Positions 1 to 19,260 of a DNA stretch of 64,000 nucleotides are shown piece after piece. The notes below the pieces were generated by a model. The model had not been told where the DNA came from and searched no databases. It saw nothing but the letters and a program-made list of their open reading frames with translations. Position numbers and translations under genes: made by a program. Origin of the DNA: Closterium sp. NIES-65 (taxonomy: Eukaryota > Streptophyta > Zygnematophyceae > Desmidiales > Closteriaceae); the NCBI GenBank assembly GCA_948144175.1, contig CANXME010001999.1, forward strand, positions 124,001 through 188,000. The letters are read 5' to 3'. Position 1 is the first letter of the stretch, and the number at the start of each line of letters is the position of its first letter.

Positions 1-7713
<7,713 letters not shown>

Positions 7714-8696
7714 TGCGGCGCTTCAATGGGAGAGAAACAACCACCAAGAGACGCAAATCCGCTGCGAACCTTCGACTTCAAGAACTCGGTTTAGTAATCC
7801 AGGGTCGAGACTAGGTTTTGCCTAGATTCAACTCAGAATGAGCCTAATTGAGCTAATTTTGGTCCGAGCTTGAGACTATATCAAGCCTGATTACGCAGCT
7901 GACGCAGCTCCGACGTTCAAATGGAGATGCCACAGCACTGACTCACGCTATAGGTATGCGGCTAAACTGATTCTAAGACAGACTGATAGGGCTTTGAGAT
8001 TGATGATTACGTAGACGTGACGCGAAAGTAAGGTAGGTCGACAGACGTAGCTACTTAGATAACAGTTACAGGGAATACTTTAGATACCAGCAGCTAAGAC
8101 TGTGTATTTAAGTCGAAGGTATGACTCTCTCTTGGTTAGGAGCCAAAGACAAGCTTTCCGAGCTTCGCACCAGATGCTTCTAACACCTAATGCCACGTGG
8201 TCACGTCAAACTCTTATGCTGCATCTCACGCCAGCAGCAACGGTGATGCATGGTAGTTACAAAATACAAATGCAGTCACAGCAGTCGCCTTGGGATTCGG
8301 GATAGGAGAGCCATTGCTTCTGCTTGCAGCATGTGGAATGGAAGCACCTGGAAGCTACTCCTCCCTGTCACTTTCAATGCCATTCACTTCTAATAAGGCC
8401 CACTACCGCATTGTAAACAAAGCCAACCTTACAAAACCTCGAAAGAGACGTGATGAACCGAGCTTCGTGCCCCTGAATGACTTGCATCAACTCTCGTTCT
8501 GTCAGAGCAGAGCGGAGCCGCAGTGCCAGGCACTTGGCTGTCAACCTCGATTTTTCCGCGTACGGGAACAGATAGCGAAAAAATGTTACACACGACCATT
8601 TGCAGTGGAAATGTGGTGATTATATTCTGGATATAAAAACTATGCAGAATAGGACCCACATCGATTTATGGATCAATTTAAGAACATTATTATTTT
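7714..8696. other. Intergenic, CHIP upstream / DET2 downstream
   Basis: No supported gene. It holds the CHIP 5' flank and, after 8600, the DET2 3' flank. I saw no clear repeat or transposon here. Confidence 0.6.
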
Positions 8697-10587
8697 TTAC
8701 AGCAAGAAAGGCACAACTGCCTTTCTTTGTTTCGGATAATCTTCAAATTTCTGCAAGTACCACCTATGGTGGGACACTGCACGTGGCACGAGATTGGCAC
8801 ACGCAAATACAAAGAAAGCCAATCCCGCCCAAGACCACGTCAATATGGCCCAGCCCAACCACTCAGCCAGCTCTCCAGAGTAATTCGGGCAGGAAACCAG
8901 GTGAAAAAGCGGCCCTCTAGGAATCATGTACCCTTTGTCTTGAGGGTTTTTCCTTAGAGCAAGAAGAGCTGAATCGGCCGCAATGTTGATTATGAAACCG
9001 AGGAGAAACAGAGAGGAGCCAATGCGAAACTGCATTGACGAGAGCCATGACAGTGGATACTTCTCAGCGCCTCCCACTCTGCACAACACAAGGACATTGG
9101 CAATGTTGGTGATCAACCGAGGAGGAACAGAGAGGAGCCAATGCGACTGCATGGAAGAGAGCCATGAAAGAGGATACTTGCCAGCGCCTCCCACCCTGTA
9201 CAACAATGGTGAGAAAAAATATAGGTCAAATTGTAAGAAACAGGGGGCGAGAAAAAGGGGGTACTGCGAGAAAGTTAACAGGTGCAGTAAAGGGGAACAG
9301 CTAAGTCACCTTTATCAGGACCAGCAGATTCACTAGGAGCATGGCAGTACTGTTTACTGCAGGTCCATCGAGCACCCTCATTGAAGTGATCCCTACACAG
9401 ATTCCTTGTACACGTTCGTGGCAGGCTCATTATTGCTTTCTACTGGTCTCTCCATCAGAGTGCACCAGCACGATTATTCATTCCTCCCTCACTCACTGCC
9501 GTCCTTGAGTAAATCCGTTGAGAAAAGAGGATGTTGCAGCAGGGCACCAGCCGGCAACCAGCAAGCAAGCAAAACTCATTCCCACTCACTGCCGTTCCTG
9601 CATGAATCCATTGCAGGTTGTAACAGAACGCCAGCCAATCAGCCAGCAAGCAAGCAAGCAGCATCCTTCACTCGCACTCACTGCTGCTGCTGCTGTATAG
9701 ATCCGTTAAGCAGGTTGTAGAAGGACGCTAGCCAACCAGCAAGCAAGCGAGCGAGCACTCAACCGAGCTAGCAAGCAGCATCCGTCATTCGCACTCACTG
9801 CCAGCCCTGCATGAAGCCGTTGAGCGGGCTGTAGCAGAACGCCAGCCAGCAAGCAAGCAAGCATCATTCCTCACCCTCACTCACTGCCGTTCCTCACTCT
9901 CACTCACTGCCATCCCTCACTCTCACTCACTGCCAGCCCTCATCCCCACTCACTGCCAGCCCTGCATGAAGCCGTTGAGCAGGTTGTAGCAGAAACCCAG
10001 AAAGCACGCAGGGCAGCAAGAAGGCGAGCAAGCACACACCGAGCAAGCAAGCAGCCAGCACCCCTCACTCGCACTCACTGCCAGCCCTGCATGAAGCCGT
10101 TGAGCAGGTTGTAGCAGAACGCCAGAAGCATCACCGTCACGGGCATCGTCTTGCCCTCAGCTCGCATCCGCATCGGGTAAATCACCACCCGGTGAAAATA
10201 GTGCACCAGATAAAACGCCATAATTACTGGTGCCGCATCCGTCGCCTCCGATACCGCTGCCGCCGCACCCGCCGTTGATCCTGCTTTCCGATCTGCCACG
10301 TGGCAGCCGTGCCAGCCCCAGCTGAACGCCATGGCGGAAAGCCAAAGCGCGGGGCTCTCCATGAAGATCCACGCGAGCCGCGCGGGGATTAAGGGACCCC
10401 AGCCGGGTCGCACGTGTCGACCGTAAGGCGCGGAGATGAATGTTGTGGCGAGGCAGGCTACAGGAGCGAGGAGGAACATAACGGGTACGGCGATTCCGAA
10501 GAGGGAGGCGAGAGTGGAAACTGACGGCGGCTCGAGCATCGTGACGCGAGTGAGTAGATCACGCGATTGGGCGAAAAGCGCTTCCAT
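8697..10587 (-). CDS. DET2: Steroid 5-alpha-reductase DET2 (brassinosteroid-pathway type)
   Basis: Two exons, 10587-10079 and 9078-8697 (stop TAA), joined in phase 2, giving about 296 residues; Arabidopsis DET2 has 262. The N-terminal exon carries APYGRHVRPGWGPLIPARLAW, FMESPALWL, LVHYFHRVVIYPMRM and FCYNLLNGFMQGW. The C-terminal exon carries GFIINIAADSALLALRKN, GYMIPRGPLFHLVSCPNY, EWLGWAILTWSWAG and HHRWYLQKFEDYPKQRKAV. These are the family's signature transmembrane and NADPH/substrate-binding segments. Known function: NADPH-dependent reduction of the delta-4 bond of a 3-oxo-steroid in the ER membrane. The extra length is an Ala/Gly-rich loop at about residues 85-105. The single intron is packed with echoes of both exon edges. 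Outside vascular plants the physiological substrate is uncertain. Confidence 0.92.
9085..9195 (-). repeat. Echo of the DET2 exon 2 acceptor edge
   Basis: An imperfect copy of the first 85 or so bases of exon 2, with its own TTGTACAG acceptor, lies directly upstream of the real acceptor (TTGTGCAG before 9078). It still reads YPLSWLSSMQ but shifts frame relative to exon 1, so its use would disrupt the protein. Confidence 0.9.
9485..10010 (-). repeat. Five echoes of the DET2 exon 1 donor edge
   Basis: Copies near 9941-10005, 9790-9852, 9672-9735, 9585-9650 and 9485-9550 repeat the last 60 or so bases of exon 1 (coding LLNGFMQGW) plus the GTGAGTG donor. They become more diverged with distance from the exon. 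GCAAGCAAGC-type short repeats lie between them. Confidence 0.9.
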
Positions 10588-11270
10588 GTTTGCGTCGTCT
10601 CGAAACTAGTAGGGTGATAATCCAAGCATCATCTGACGGAATAAATTTTGTGCTATGGAGTGAAACGTGCCTGCAGCGTCGGGGTCGACAGGTGAGGGCG
10701 TGAAGATATAGAGGAAACTAGCAGATAAAGGTGCTGTTCGCCAGGAAATCGTAATTTGAAATGAAAAAAATGGCGTCGGCATCGCGACCGCATCTGGAAA
10801 CGGAGGCGGAACCCACCTCTGAGGTTTGGCCGTAATGCCGTTCAAGAAACCGCATCGGGACTCTTACCACGTTGTGGCGGAGTTCCGAGTGCGTTTGCCC
10901 CATGATCTGAGGCCTTGGATCCGTGTGTTCCGGATTCCGAAGGGCTTGGGCGCAAGGCTCCGCCGCATACGACACGGCCAGCCGCTCACAATTCCGCGCC
11001 CACCTGACCGTGAAAAATGTGTTCCAACCAACCTGCCCTGACCCTTTGTGCCAGTGATGTTTGTCGCGAATGACATTTTTCGCCATCGTAACTCTTTGGC
11101 CGACAAGTGACGACCGCCGGTCGCATGGCCGGTTGCGACCAACTGGTCTTCCTTGCGTCGTTATATGCTTTTACTCGGTTTTTTTTTTTGCTGCCACCTT
11201 AAAGCTGCAGCACGTGTGTTCCTTTATACCTTTGATCTTATGTGTTTTATAAATAACATGAGTACAAGTG
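10588..11270. other. Upstream region of DET2
   Basis: No convincing gene. It presumably holds the DET2 5' UTR and promoter. Short minus-strand open frames at 10.6-11.1 kb show no recognisable domain. Confidence 0.5.
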
Positions 11271-11275
11271 TAGCA

Positions 11276-11652
11276 TGTCAGAATCCCAACCACTAGACCA
11301 TTGGGATAAAAGGGCTTGTTTTAGTAGCGGGTCAGTGCGCCCATAACCCCCCAGGCAAACGCGCCTGTAACCCTCCCTACGATCGATCGGGGATCTCACA
11401 GTGTAGCTCTACTGACACCCCCCCACACTAGGAGGCCCAGGACTAAGCACAGCGGCAACGGCCTACATGTGCATACACCGGGAATCGAACCCGAGACCGC
11501 TCTGATACCATGTCAGAATCCCAACCACTAGACCATTGGGATAAAAGGGCTTGTTTTAGTAGCGGGTCAGTGCGCCCATAACCCCCCAGGCAAACGCGCC
11601 TGTAACCCTCCCTAGGATCGATCGGGGATCTCACAGTGTAGCTCTACTGACA
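11276..11652 (-). mobile_element. TRIM-like miniature LTR retrotransposon (copy 1)
   Basis: Two 142-bp direct LTRs (11276-11417 and 11511-11652) start TG and end CA, and differ at one position by eye. They flank only 93 bp of internal DNA, and TAGCA target duplications lie at 11271-11275 and 11653-11657. On the minus strand the 5' LTR is followed at once by TGGTATCAGAGC (11510-11499), the plant initiator-Met primer site. A GTGTGGGGGGG polypurine tract precedes the 3' LTR. There is no coding capacity, so it must be mobilised in trans. The LTR end plus internal start align to a tRNA-Glu gene: GGTCTAGTGGTT (A box) and GGGTTCGATTCC (B box). Confidence 0.93.
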
Positions 11653-11657
11653 TAGCA

Positions 11658-12660
11658 TCCTACGTTTGCTCATTGTGTTTTATAGTCATTGTTTTCCAAC
11701 TGTAGGTGTTCTGCACACGTGGCCATGGCAACAGTTGTTGTCAGAGTCCCAAGGCTGCAAGAGCCAATCAGCGTCTAGTAGGACCATATCCCAACTGTTG
11801 TTTTTTGGCGGGAGAATCATCCAGCCCAGGGTTGGATGACCAGATCTGGACACGGGCTTCTGTGTGTGGTGGATGGGTATGAATGGATGTTTTCGTGCTC
11901 ATTTGCTTCTTTTCATTTGCATTTCATGCTCCGCAAGCTCTTTGAGATCTTTTCATCCAGCACCTGTTAGTCCACCAGCGTAATCTTTTAAGCCTGCTTG
12001 GCCCACTGGCAGAACATTGGCGTCCTCGACATAGTGACGTAGGTCGTATAGAGTGGGTTTTTTTTTTGGGTCAGCCCGGTTAGGATAACTGCAGTCGTAC
12101 TTGTTAGGTCGCATATGTAGGCGCAGACGTGTGTGGTATAATATTTTGTCGGTAGAACTGATTGTATTTGCCCGGAACAATTGTCGTAGGTCGTCCGCTC
12201 TTGTAGGCGGACATCTTCGACGTTAGGCTTCTTTTATCGGTAAAAGTATTCGCTCCCGATCCATAATATCGTCGAACCCACGAAAGTTATGTACAAGCAT
12301 AAGGGTTCCGTAGATGATTATATCCGTATAATGGTAGGAACTTATTTTCGTTGTTTCGTTGTAGAGAATTAAAGCGGTAAAACAAAGTGTGACAGAGCTA
12401 TACGGTACGGGACAGTCAAGCGACCCTGTATACGCAAGTTGTAGGCGCAGATATATTTAAACGCAAGTTGTAGGCGGTGTTCGAAGACCAATGTGCAGAC
12501 GTCTGAAGCACAGACTCTCTTACGCCTTCTGCGCTTAGCCCACTAAGCATTCTGCCTATGTTATCTGCACACTTGCGAATCGTTACCACCTACCGCTGCT
12601 GACACCATCCGATTCTTTCGTCTAGTCTCGGTTGCTAGCTAATAAATTAGGAATCTGTGA
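11658..12660. other. Intergenic, upstream of the recombinase gene
   Basis: No supported gene. Short GTAGGCG-containing direct repeats occur near 12117, 12207, 12440 and 12470. A 75-codon minus-strand frame (11953-12180) has no recognisable domain. Confidence 0.5.
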
Positions 12661-15600
12661 ATGGCCGACAGCTCGGTCCACTCTCGCCCCATGGCAGCCC
12701 AGGGCGCAGAGGATGGAGAAGAAGACCTGGAGGACGTTGAAAATACTGACCAAGACTACGCACAGGATCGCGAGAACGATAGCGAGTTTGAGGCGACCGA
12801 GGAGGATTTGTTTCAGGGTGGTCTCTACGAACCATCCGTCCGGATTCAAGTCCAGGGGAGTGAAGAAGAGAGTGAAGGGCCGGGAGGCGATGGAGTGCGC
12901 CCACGACCCGGTGCACCCGAAGAACGGTACGAGGATGGAGATCACTCTGACGCAGAAGAGGAGGGAGAATCATCGCCGGGACGACGACGACCTCCCGATT
13001 CTGCGAGCCATGTCGAGTAGGCTGCGGCCCCCGGAAATGCGCAGCGGCAGACCGACGTTGCGGAAAAGAAGAGCAGGATCCGGCGTTCAACAATCCCGCT
13101 TCGACTGATAGAGGCCGGGACGAGAAGGCACTATTGTTTCCACTTTCTACACTTCAAGTGGTGGGTGATAATCTTCATGGCAACTATGGTAGATGTTCTT
13201 GTGGCAAATAGCCTTGCTCCCTCTCTGCATGACGAGGTTGGGTTTCATGTGAGCAATAACTTGGGAAACGATGGGTGGTCGTGCAGCTCTGACGAGTGGC
13301 AGATTCATCTGCACGAGCCGCGAATCACGGAATGGAGGCTGGGCCGATACATCGAGTATCTCTTCTGCGAAACTGACGAGCAGGCAAAGTTTTTGCGTGG
13401 AAAAATGCGGCCAGACATCGAGAAATATGTGGGGAAGGAGGCAAAGGGGTGCACGGCTTCAATGATCAAGGCAAAGATGAACGCAATGGGATGCCTTGCC
13501 AGGTGCGAGGCGAGGCTCTACGGCTTCTCCATCACACTAACCAAGGACTGGATCAAGGATGCTCGGGATTATCTCAAAGTCAAGCTGAAGGATCTGAACG
13601 ACGAGCAAGTCGCGTGAGTAACATATACGTGTGCTTTCTGTTTGTGTGAATGTTGTTGTACATGGTTTACATAATTACTGTGCTATTCTATGCAGGGATG
13701 GTCGAGATCAAACCCGTGGATCAATTGGTGATTGCTATACGGGAAGCCAATATAGGACGCTGCATCTTACTGTTCTGCGAAAAGAGCTCCTAGAGATCTG
13801 GTGGCGGACGCCTCCGTCACAAATCTCGCTTCCTCTCTGGAAGGCTCTGCAAGTCCCGGTTATGATGCACCTCGGACACCAATTTCTCGGAAGAGGGTGC
13901 AGCATTCGAAAGATTCGACTTGGAAACCTGTTTGTCCGCATGACGCGGAGCACATCACACCTCGACGAGTATCTAGACGTTTTCATACTCGTCGTTGTTT
14001 CCAGGAAGTCGAAGACCAACCCCAACAACAAGCTGAGTCATCAGTTTCTTGCAAGGCATAGGGACTGGCGGCTCTGCGAAATGGGCCATGTGTTCCTGTG
14101 GCTTTATTTCATCTACGACCTCGTTCCTCTGCGCTACGACCCCGGTATCGTCGAGCCTCTCGACTTTTCTGAACCGATCTTGTGGACGAAAGCGCACCTC
14201 TTCTTTTCTTTGAAGAAGGGCGACCAGGGAAAGCAGAAGCAAGACGAGATGCACTACAAAACGCATAACACCTGGATTAAGTGGGCCATGACGAAGGCGA
14301 GATGGATTCTGAGCAAGGTAACACATGCATTCCGCAGATCCGGAGCGCAACAACTCCATGACGACGGTTGCTCCGACAACGATATCGGCAGTCTGGGCGG
14401 ATGGGCGCAGGGGGAGTTGCGGAGGTGTTATGTGTTCGGCATACCGTTCAAGCCGGTTTGGCTGCTGGCAGGATTCAGCGGGGATCGTGGAGACTACTAG
14501 ATCGGCAGAGCCCGCGCCAAGCTTCCGCGGCATAAGGTTAAGGAGAAGGATGAGTGGTTGCAGCTCTTGGATCTCTTGAGGCTTCACATTTTCCCCTGGG
14601 TCGAAGAGGGTTGGAAGAAGGTACGTGCTAGTGTACAGTCTTCGCGTTCGTAGCTTAATTTTGATACGCAATTATGAACCGTCCCATTTCTCCTGCATAC
14701 TCGTCCCGTCAGGTCGAAGAATGGAACGTTGCGCAGACCGATCCGCTGAAGAGGCACTATGCGGGGGCGAGGTTCCTAGACACCCTCGCGAGCATCGGAC
14801 GCCTCGTTGTTGCACAGGATCTGGCTATGATGTGGGCGTTCTGCCATCAGCACGGCGTGAGAAACCCGCGGTGCAATTGCGAGAGGCATCCATATGTGCA
14901 GATGAGCCCCTTGTGCAACCACCCGCTGTTCCAAAAGTGGGCGTACCTGGTCGCTATCTCTCACTTCCAGGGCGAGAAGCTTCGGGCAACCGGCCAAACC
15001 ACCGCCAAAGCAGTAAGTGCCTGCTATTAGTGGTAGAGAGGAGTTATTCGTTCATGCTGAGTTCTGCCGTGTTGGTTTCTGCAGGACGCTATTTTTCGCA
15101 CGACCGCAGAAGAGAAGCTGCATAAGATGCACCTCACCGCCAATATGCTCAGGGAGGAGCTTGGGATTTTGAGAGGACGTGAAATGCAGTTGGCGATGGA
15201 GAACGCTGAACTGAGGGAGAAACTCGCCGCTGAGCGAGAGGACAAGGCTCGGGTCATTGCAGAGTTCGAAGCATACAAGAGGTCTGTTGCGGCCAAGGAT
15301 GACGCGGCAAACACCTCTGCAGAGATCGACGGATCGTCGAAGAGCGCGGGAACAGGAGGAAACCAGGCAACGGACGCATCCAAAGCACCAGTTGCCGTCG
15401 AAGAATTCTTCGTCGTGGTCGTTGTGTCTTGGCGCGAAGCTACCACTGTTGCTGCTGCCTGGAAAGTGTGGGTGCAGCCAAGCCTCATCATGGGCGGCCG
15501 GTCACTGCGCGAAGTCTTTGCAGAGTTCGACCGGTATAAGAAGGACAAGAATTCCAGCTTCATCACCGCATATTCCCGGTTCGCTGTCAAAGGTACGCCC

Positions 15601-16062
15601 GGGATGGCTGTGGGTGCATGCGAGCGAAAGATGCGTCGCGTGCATCGTGTCATGGTTTCCGTGGAGACGCTAAGAAAAGACAGCTCCGAGGCGGCGACCG
15701 CAACGGCCATTAAGCTGCTGGACGAGGTTTTACTCGTGTGCAACTTCACGGAATTCACCAACGGCGTGGCTGTGCTGCATGAGACTCCGACCATCAAGAA
15801 ACAGAAGACCGGTTCGTCGACGGAAAAGAGGACCGTCAACGACTTGGCGCAACGCAGAGTGGGCTGGCTGTTAGTCAAGAAGGGCCTTCGCGACCAGGAG
15901 TGGGCAACTTCGCTGTTTGGTGATGATGAGTGGGAGGAGATCCACAAGGAACACATGGCGCAGGAGAAGGCGGAAGAGGAGAAACAACGAACCGCTGCGG
16001 CGAAGAAGGCGGAACGGGAAAAGGCGAAGGGCGAAGCGTCGAAACGCAAGGAGCAGAAATGA
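12661..16062 (+). CDS. Crypton/Ndc10-like tyrosine recombinase (probable transposase), two in-frame TAG stops
   Basis: Four exons: 12661-13613, 13696-14620, 14713-15012 and 15085-16062 (stop TGA), with GT/AG borders and matching phases, about 1,050 codons. Residues 1-115 are acidic. The middle exon has the core of the Ndc10/Crypton tyrosine-recombinase family: a GRGCSIRKIRLGNLF block with the first catalytic Arg, SRKSKTNPNNKL, ARHRDWRLCEMGHVFLWLYF, then THAFRRSGAQQL (HxxR), LGGWAQGELRRCYVFG (nucleophile Tyr) and LLAGFSGD. Exon 4 starts with a coiled coil and ends with a lysine/glutamate-rich tail; I could not confirm a GCR1_C DNA-binding domain. TAG codons interrupt the frame at 13018-13020 and 14498-14500; the first might lie in a missed intron, while the second follows the catalytic Tyr. 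Known family role: cutting and joining circular DNA intermediates through a phosphotyrosine. As read, this copy looks inactive. Confidence 0.78.
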
Positions 16063-16957
16063 GGGGGCATGTACCTTAAGGGTGGGGCGGTTTAGTTATT
16101 TGGGTACTTTATTCCGGTTGTACTCTATATGCACTACAGGCACTTGTCTGTCTCTGTAGAAGCCCGATTTGGGGCTTGTATGCCACCTTCTTCCCTGGAC
16201 GCGCTGTTTTTCGTAGAATGTTTTTCTGGTGTATGCAATGAAGCACACATCGATGGTATACACCGGGCGAAATTCTGCGGAGTCATGTCGTATCGTATAC
16301 GATGTTATTCTATAGAGCGGCGTCGATGAATTCACTCTCACGATTGTAGATTTGTGTTCTTAGGTCACTCGGTAGACTTTTGCGTGGATTTATTCAGTCT
16401 CAGCATATGTTTCTGGGCAAAGGAGTGTCATATTCTACTAGTAGCAACGAAGATCCTATCCATGACGGTAGAAATTATCAATACGTGGGTTTTTCTGCGG
16501 TATAGTGGCGTTTCCAATTTGCCTCCAGAATTCGGCGTCGAGGAATTCAATCTCCATAGCAGAAAGGTCTGTGCATAGGAATACCGTATACGTTCTTAAC
16601 AAGGTGCTCCCTAAGACAAGATGTTATGCGATTGTTTAGCCCCATACTTCTACCTCCTCGTAGAAGCCGAGAATTAAACGTAGATTAAGTGTCGTAGAAG
16701 GCCGTCATGTCGTCAATTATTTTATTTGCCTGGCCCTCCCTTTGATGGCGAGTTCTATCGGCTGCATTGCTAGCTCCATACGCGCCCTACAAATTTTGCT
16801 AGTGTAGTGAAGGTTTGCAGAGCAAAAATACATCTCTCATTGTATTGTATACAACAACACCTATATTTATACACGGATAAAATAAAAAAAAAACGAAAAG
16901 GAAAATCTTTTTCTTCTGCGGTACTAACAAGACCTCCAAAGAACCCGTCTGCCTCTA
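16063..16957. other. Convergent intergenic region
   Basis: It separates the 3' ends of the recombinase and coiled-coil genes and is relatively AT-rich. I saw no further gene, repeat or terminal structure. Confidence 0.6.
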
Positions 16958-18511
16958 TCACTCCTGGCCGCCAGTGCCGGTGTTCTCCTCCGTCGACGCA
17001 TCCTTCGTCGCGTTCCCCTTCGCGGACGATTTCTTGGTTTTCTTCTCCTTATCCGCCCCTGTTGTGGTATCCCGGCCGCCCAACTTCTTCTGCAGGACTC
17101 CGAGCCAGACGCCCTGGTGCTGGCGAAGGCCTCTTGATGCCATGCTGCATAGGCACCAAGAGGTCACCACCTTTGCCACCACCCTCGTCATCCGCTTCGC
17201 ATCCTCGGCCGCTCGCGACTCTGCCGGAAGCGCTTTCAGCAGCGCATCCGACAGGGGCAGAATCCACGCTTCCTTGTCATGCTCCTGATCTTTTACCGAC
17301 CTCATCGCCTCAACCGCAACGCAAGCAACCGAGGCTGCAAGCGTCGCAAGGGCATTGTGGACGGCAGAGGGCACATCGGCCGCAGAAGATGACGAGGCAG
17401 CCGACGAGGCGGTGGCAGCAGTGGACGATCTGGCAGCAGAAGATGCTATGGCCGTAGAAGTTCCACGTGCAGCTGTTGTTGCGCCCGTCTCCCACTGGGT
17501 CTGGTCCACATTCGTGGATGCGGCCCACATTATAGACAACGTGGCGGCAAGTCCGATTGCGTGTTCTTCCGTCGAATAGCCGTTTTCACCATCCACGCCT
17601 CCCACCATCTTCTGCCACGCAGTTATTCCGACACCAGCGCAGGCAGCTACCTGAAAGCCATCCCCCTGCTGCTGCCGAAGAGCCGTGTTGGTTTGAACGA
17701 GTGAGAATCTGCACAAGACACCAGTGTCGCAAGATCAGAACCATCGAACTTCGCGGGTGTTTAGAAGTTGCAACTGTCCATCACATAAACACTCACCCGT
17801 CCGGTTTGTCCAGGTGGAGTTCGTTGATGACGCTCCACACCTCTGCTGGAAGCCACGTTGTGAAGTCGAGGTCTTCCCGCCACTTGTTAATACGGTTTGG
17901 ATTCATGCCGTATGCCTGCATGTCAATATCCGGGAAGTAGAACTTCCAGCAGACTGCGACCGTGTATGCCCTCTCCCACACCGTTTTGTGAGAGCCGAGG
18001 TTCCGCTTCCGGCCGCCGACGGTCTGCTCAGACGTCCACTTCTGCAAAGCTCCCTCGTCCCGTTGAGAGAACCCGCTTCCCCTGAACGGCAGGCAGACAC
18101 CCAAAGTCTTACCCTTGTCGTCCACTGCGGCGTTTTTCCTGTTGTCACACTTGTCGATCTTCATCCCTTTCTTTTCCCCTTGGATTATGGGTATCAACTC
18201 CTGTATTCCAGCTGCACGCCGTCTCTTAGCCGCATGACCCTCCGGCTCCCTGTCCTCTTGTCTAGGCCGCCTCCTGGACACCTCTACATTCCGTACAGGA
18301 ACACTAGCCACGCCCTCTGCTACATTCGCCTCCCCGCTCTCAATCAACAGCAAACTCCCCAGCCCCTCAGCTATTTCCTCCTCGGCTCCTGTCCAGGTCC
18401 CCTCCCCCTGCATGGTCAAATCCTCCTCTTCCATCTCCCTTGCCAATCGTTCCGTCTCTTCAGCCATCGCCTTTGCCTTTGCCTCCAGGATGCAAGTCTG
18501 GCCCTCTTCTC

Positions 18512-19260
18512 TGCTCGGCACTGCTCCGCCTTCTGCAGGCGCTCCATCTCCTGCTGTTTCGCCCTCTGCTGCCGCTCGTCCTCTTCTGCCTCCTTCTTCC
18601 GCGCTTCCTCCTTCTGCAGGCGCTCCATCTCCTGCTGTTTCGCCCTATGCTGCCGCTCGGCCTCCTCTGCCTCCTTCTTCTGCGCTTCCTCCTTCTGCAG
18701 GCGCTCCATCTCCTGCTGTTTCGCCTTCTACTGCCGCTCCGCCTCCTCTGCCTCCTTCTGCGCTTCCTCCTTCTGCAGGCGCTCCATCTCCTGCTGTTTC
18801 GCCCTCTGCTGCCGCTCGGCCTCCTCTGCCTCCTTCTTCTGCGCTTCCTCCTTCTGCAGGCGCTCCATCTCCTGCTGTTTCGCTCTCTGCTGCCGCTCGG
18901 CCTCCTCTACCTCCTTCTTATGCGCTTCCTCCTTCTGCAGGCGCTCCATCTCCTGCTGATTCGCCCGCTGCTGCCGCTCGGCCTCCTCTGCCTCCTTCTT
19001 CTGCGTCTCCTCCTTCTGCAGGCGGTCCAATTCCTGCTGTTTCGCCCTCTGACGCCGCTCTACCTCCTCTGCCTCCTTCCTCTGCCTCTCCTCCTCCTGC
19101 AGGCGCGCCATCTCCTGCTGTTTCTCCCTCTCCTGCCTCTCGGCCTCCTCTGCATCTTTCCGCTGCGCCTCCTCCTTCTGCAGGAGCGCCATCTCTTGCT
19201 GTTTCTCCCTCTCCACCCGCTCTGCTTCCTCTGCCTCCTTCCTCTGCGCATCCTCCTTCT
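18512..19260 (-). repeat. Coiled-coil coding repeat, 78-81-bp unit
   Basis: About nine tandem units encode QQEMERLQKEEAQKKEAEEA-type heptads. Proline-rich plus-strand frames across the region are shadows. One unit has TAG in place of CAG at 18728-18730. Confidence 0.85.

Noticed and set aside
11470..11541. A tRNA-Glu gene
   Set aside because: The D-arm and T-arm halves match, but the anticodon region is replaced by the LTR border and primer site, and the same sequence recurs as part of a TRIM.
11953..12180. A short minus-strand gene (75 codons)
   Set aside because: No domain recognised, no splice partners or neighbouring exons found.
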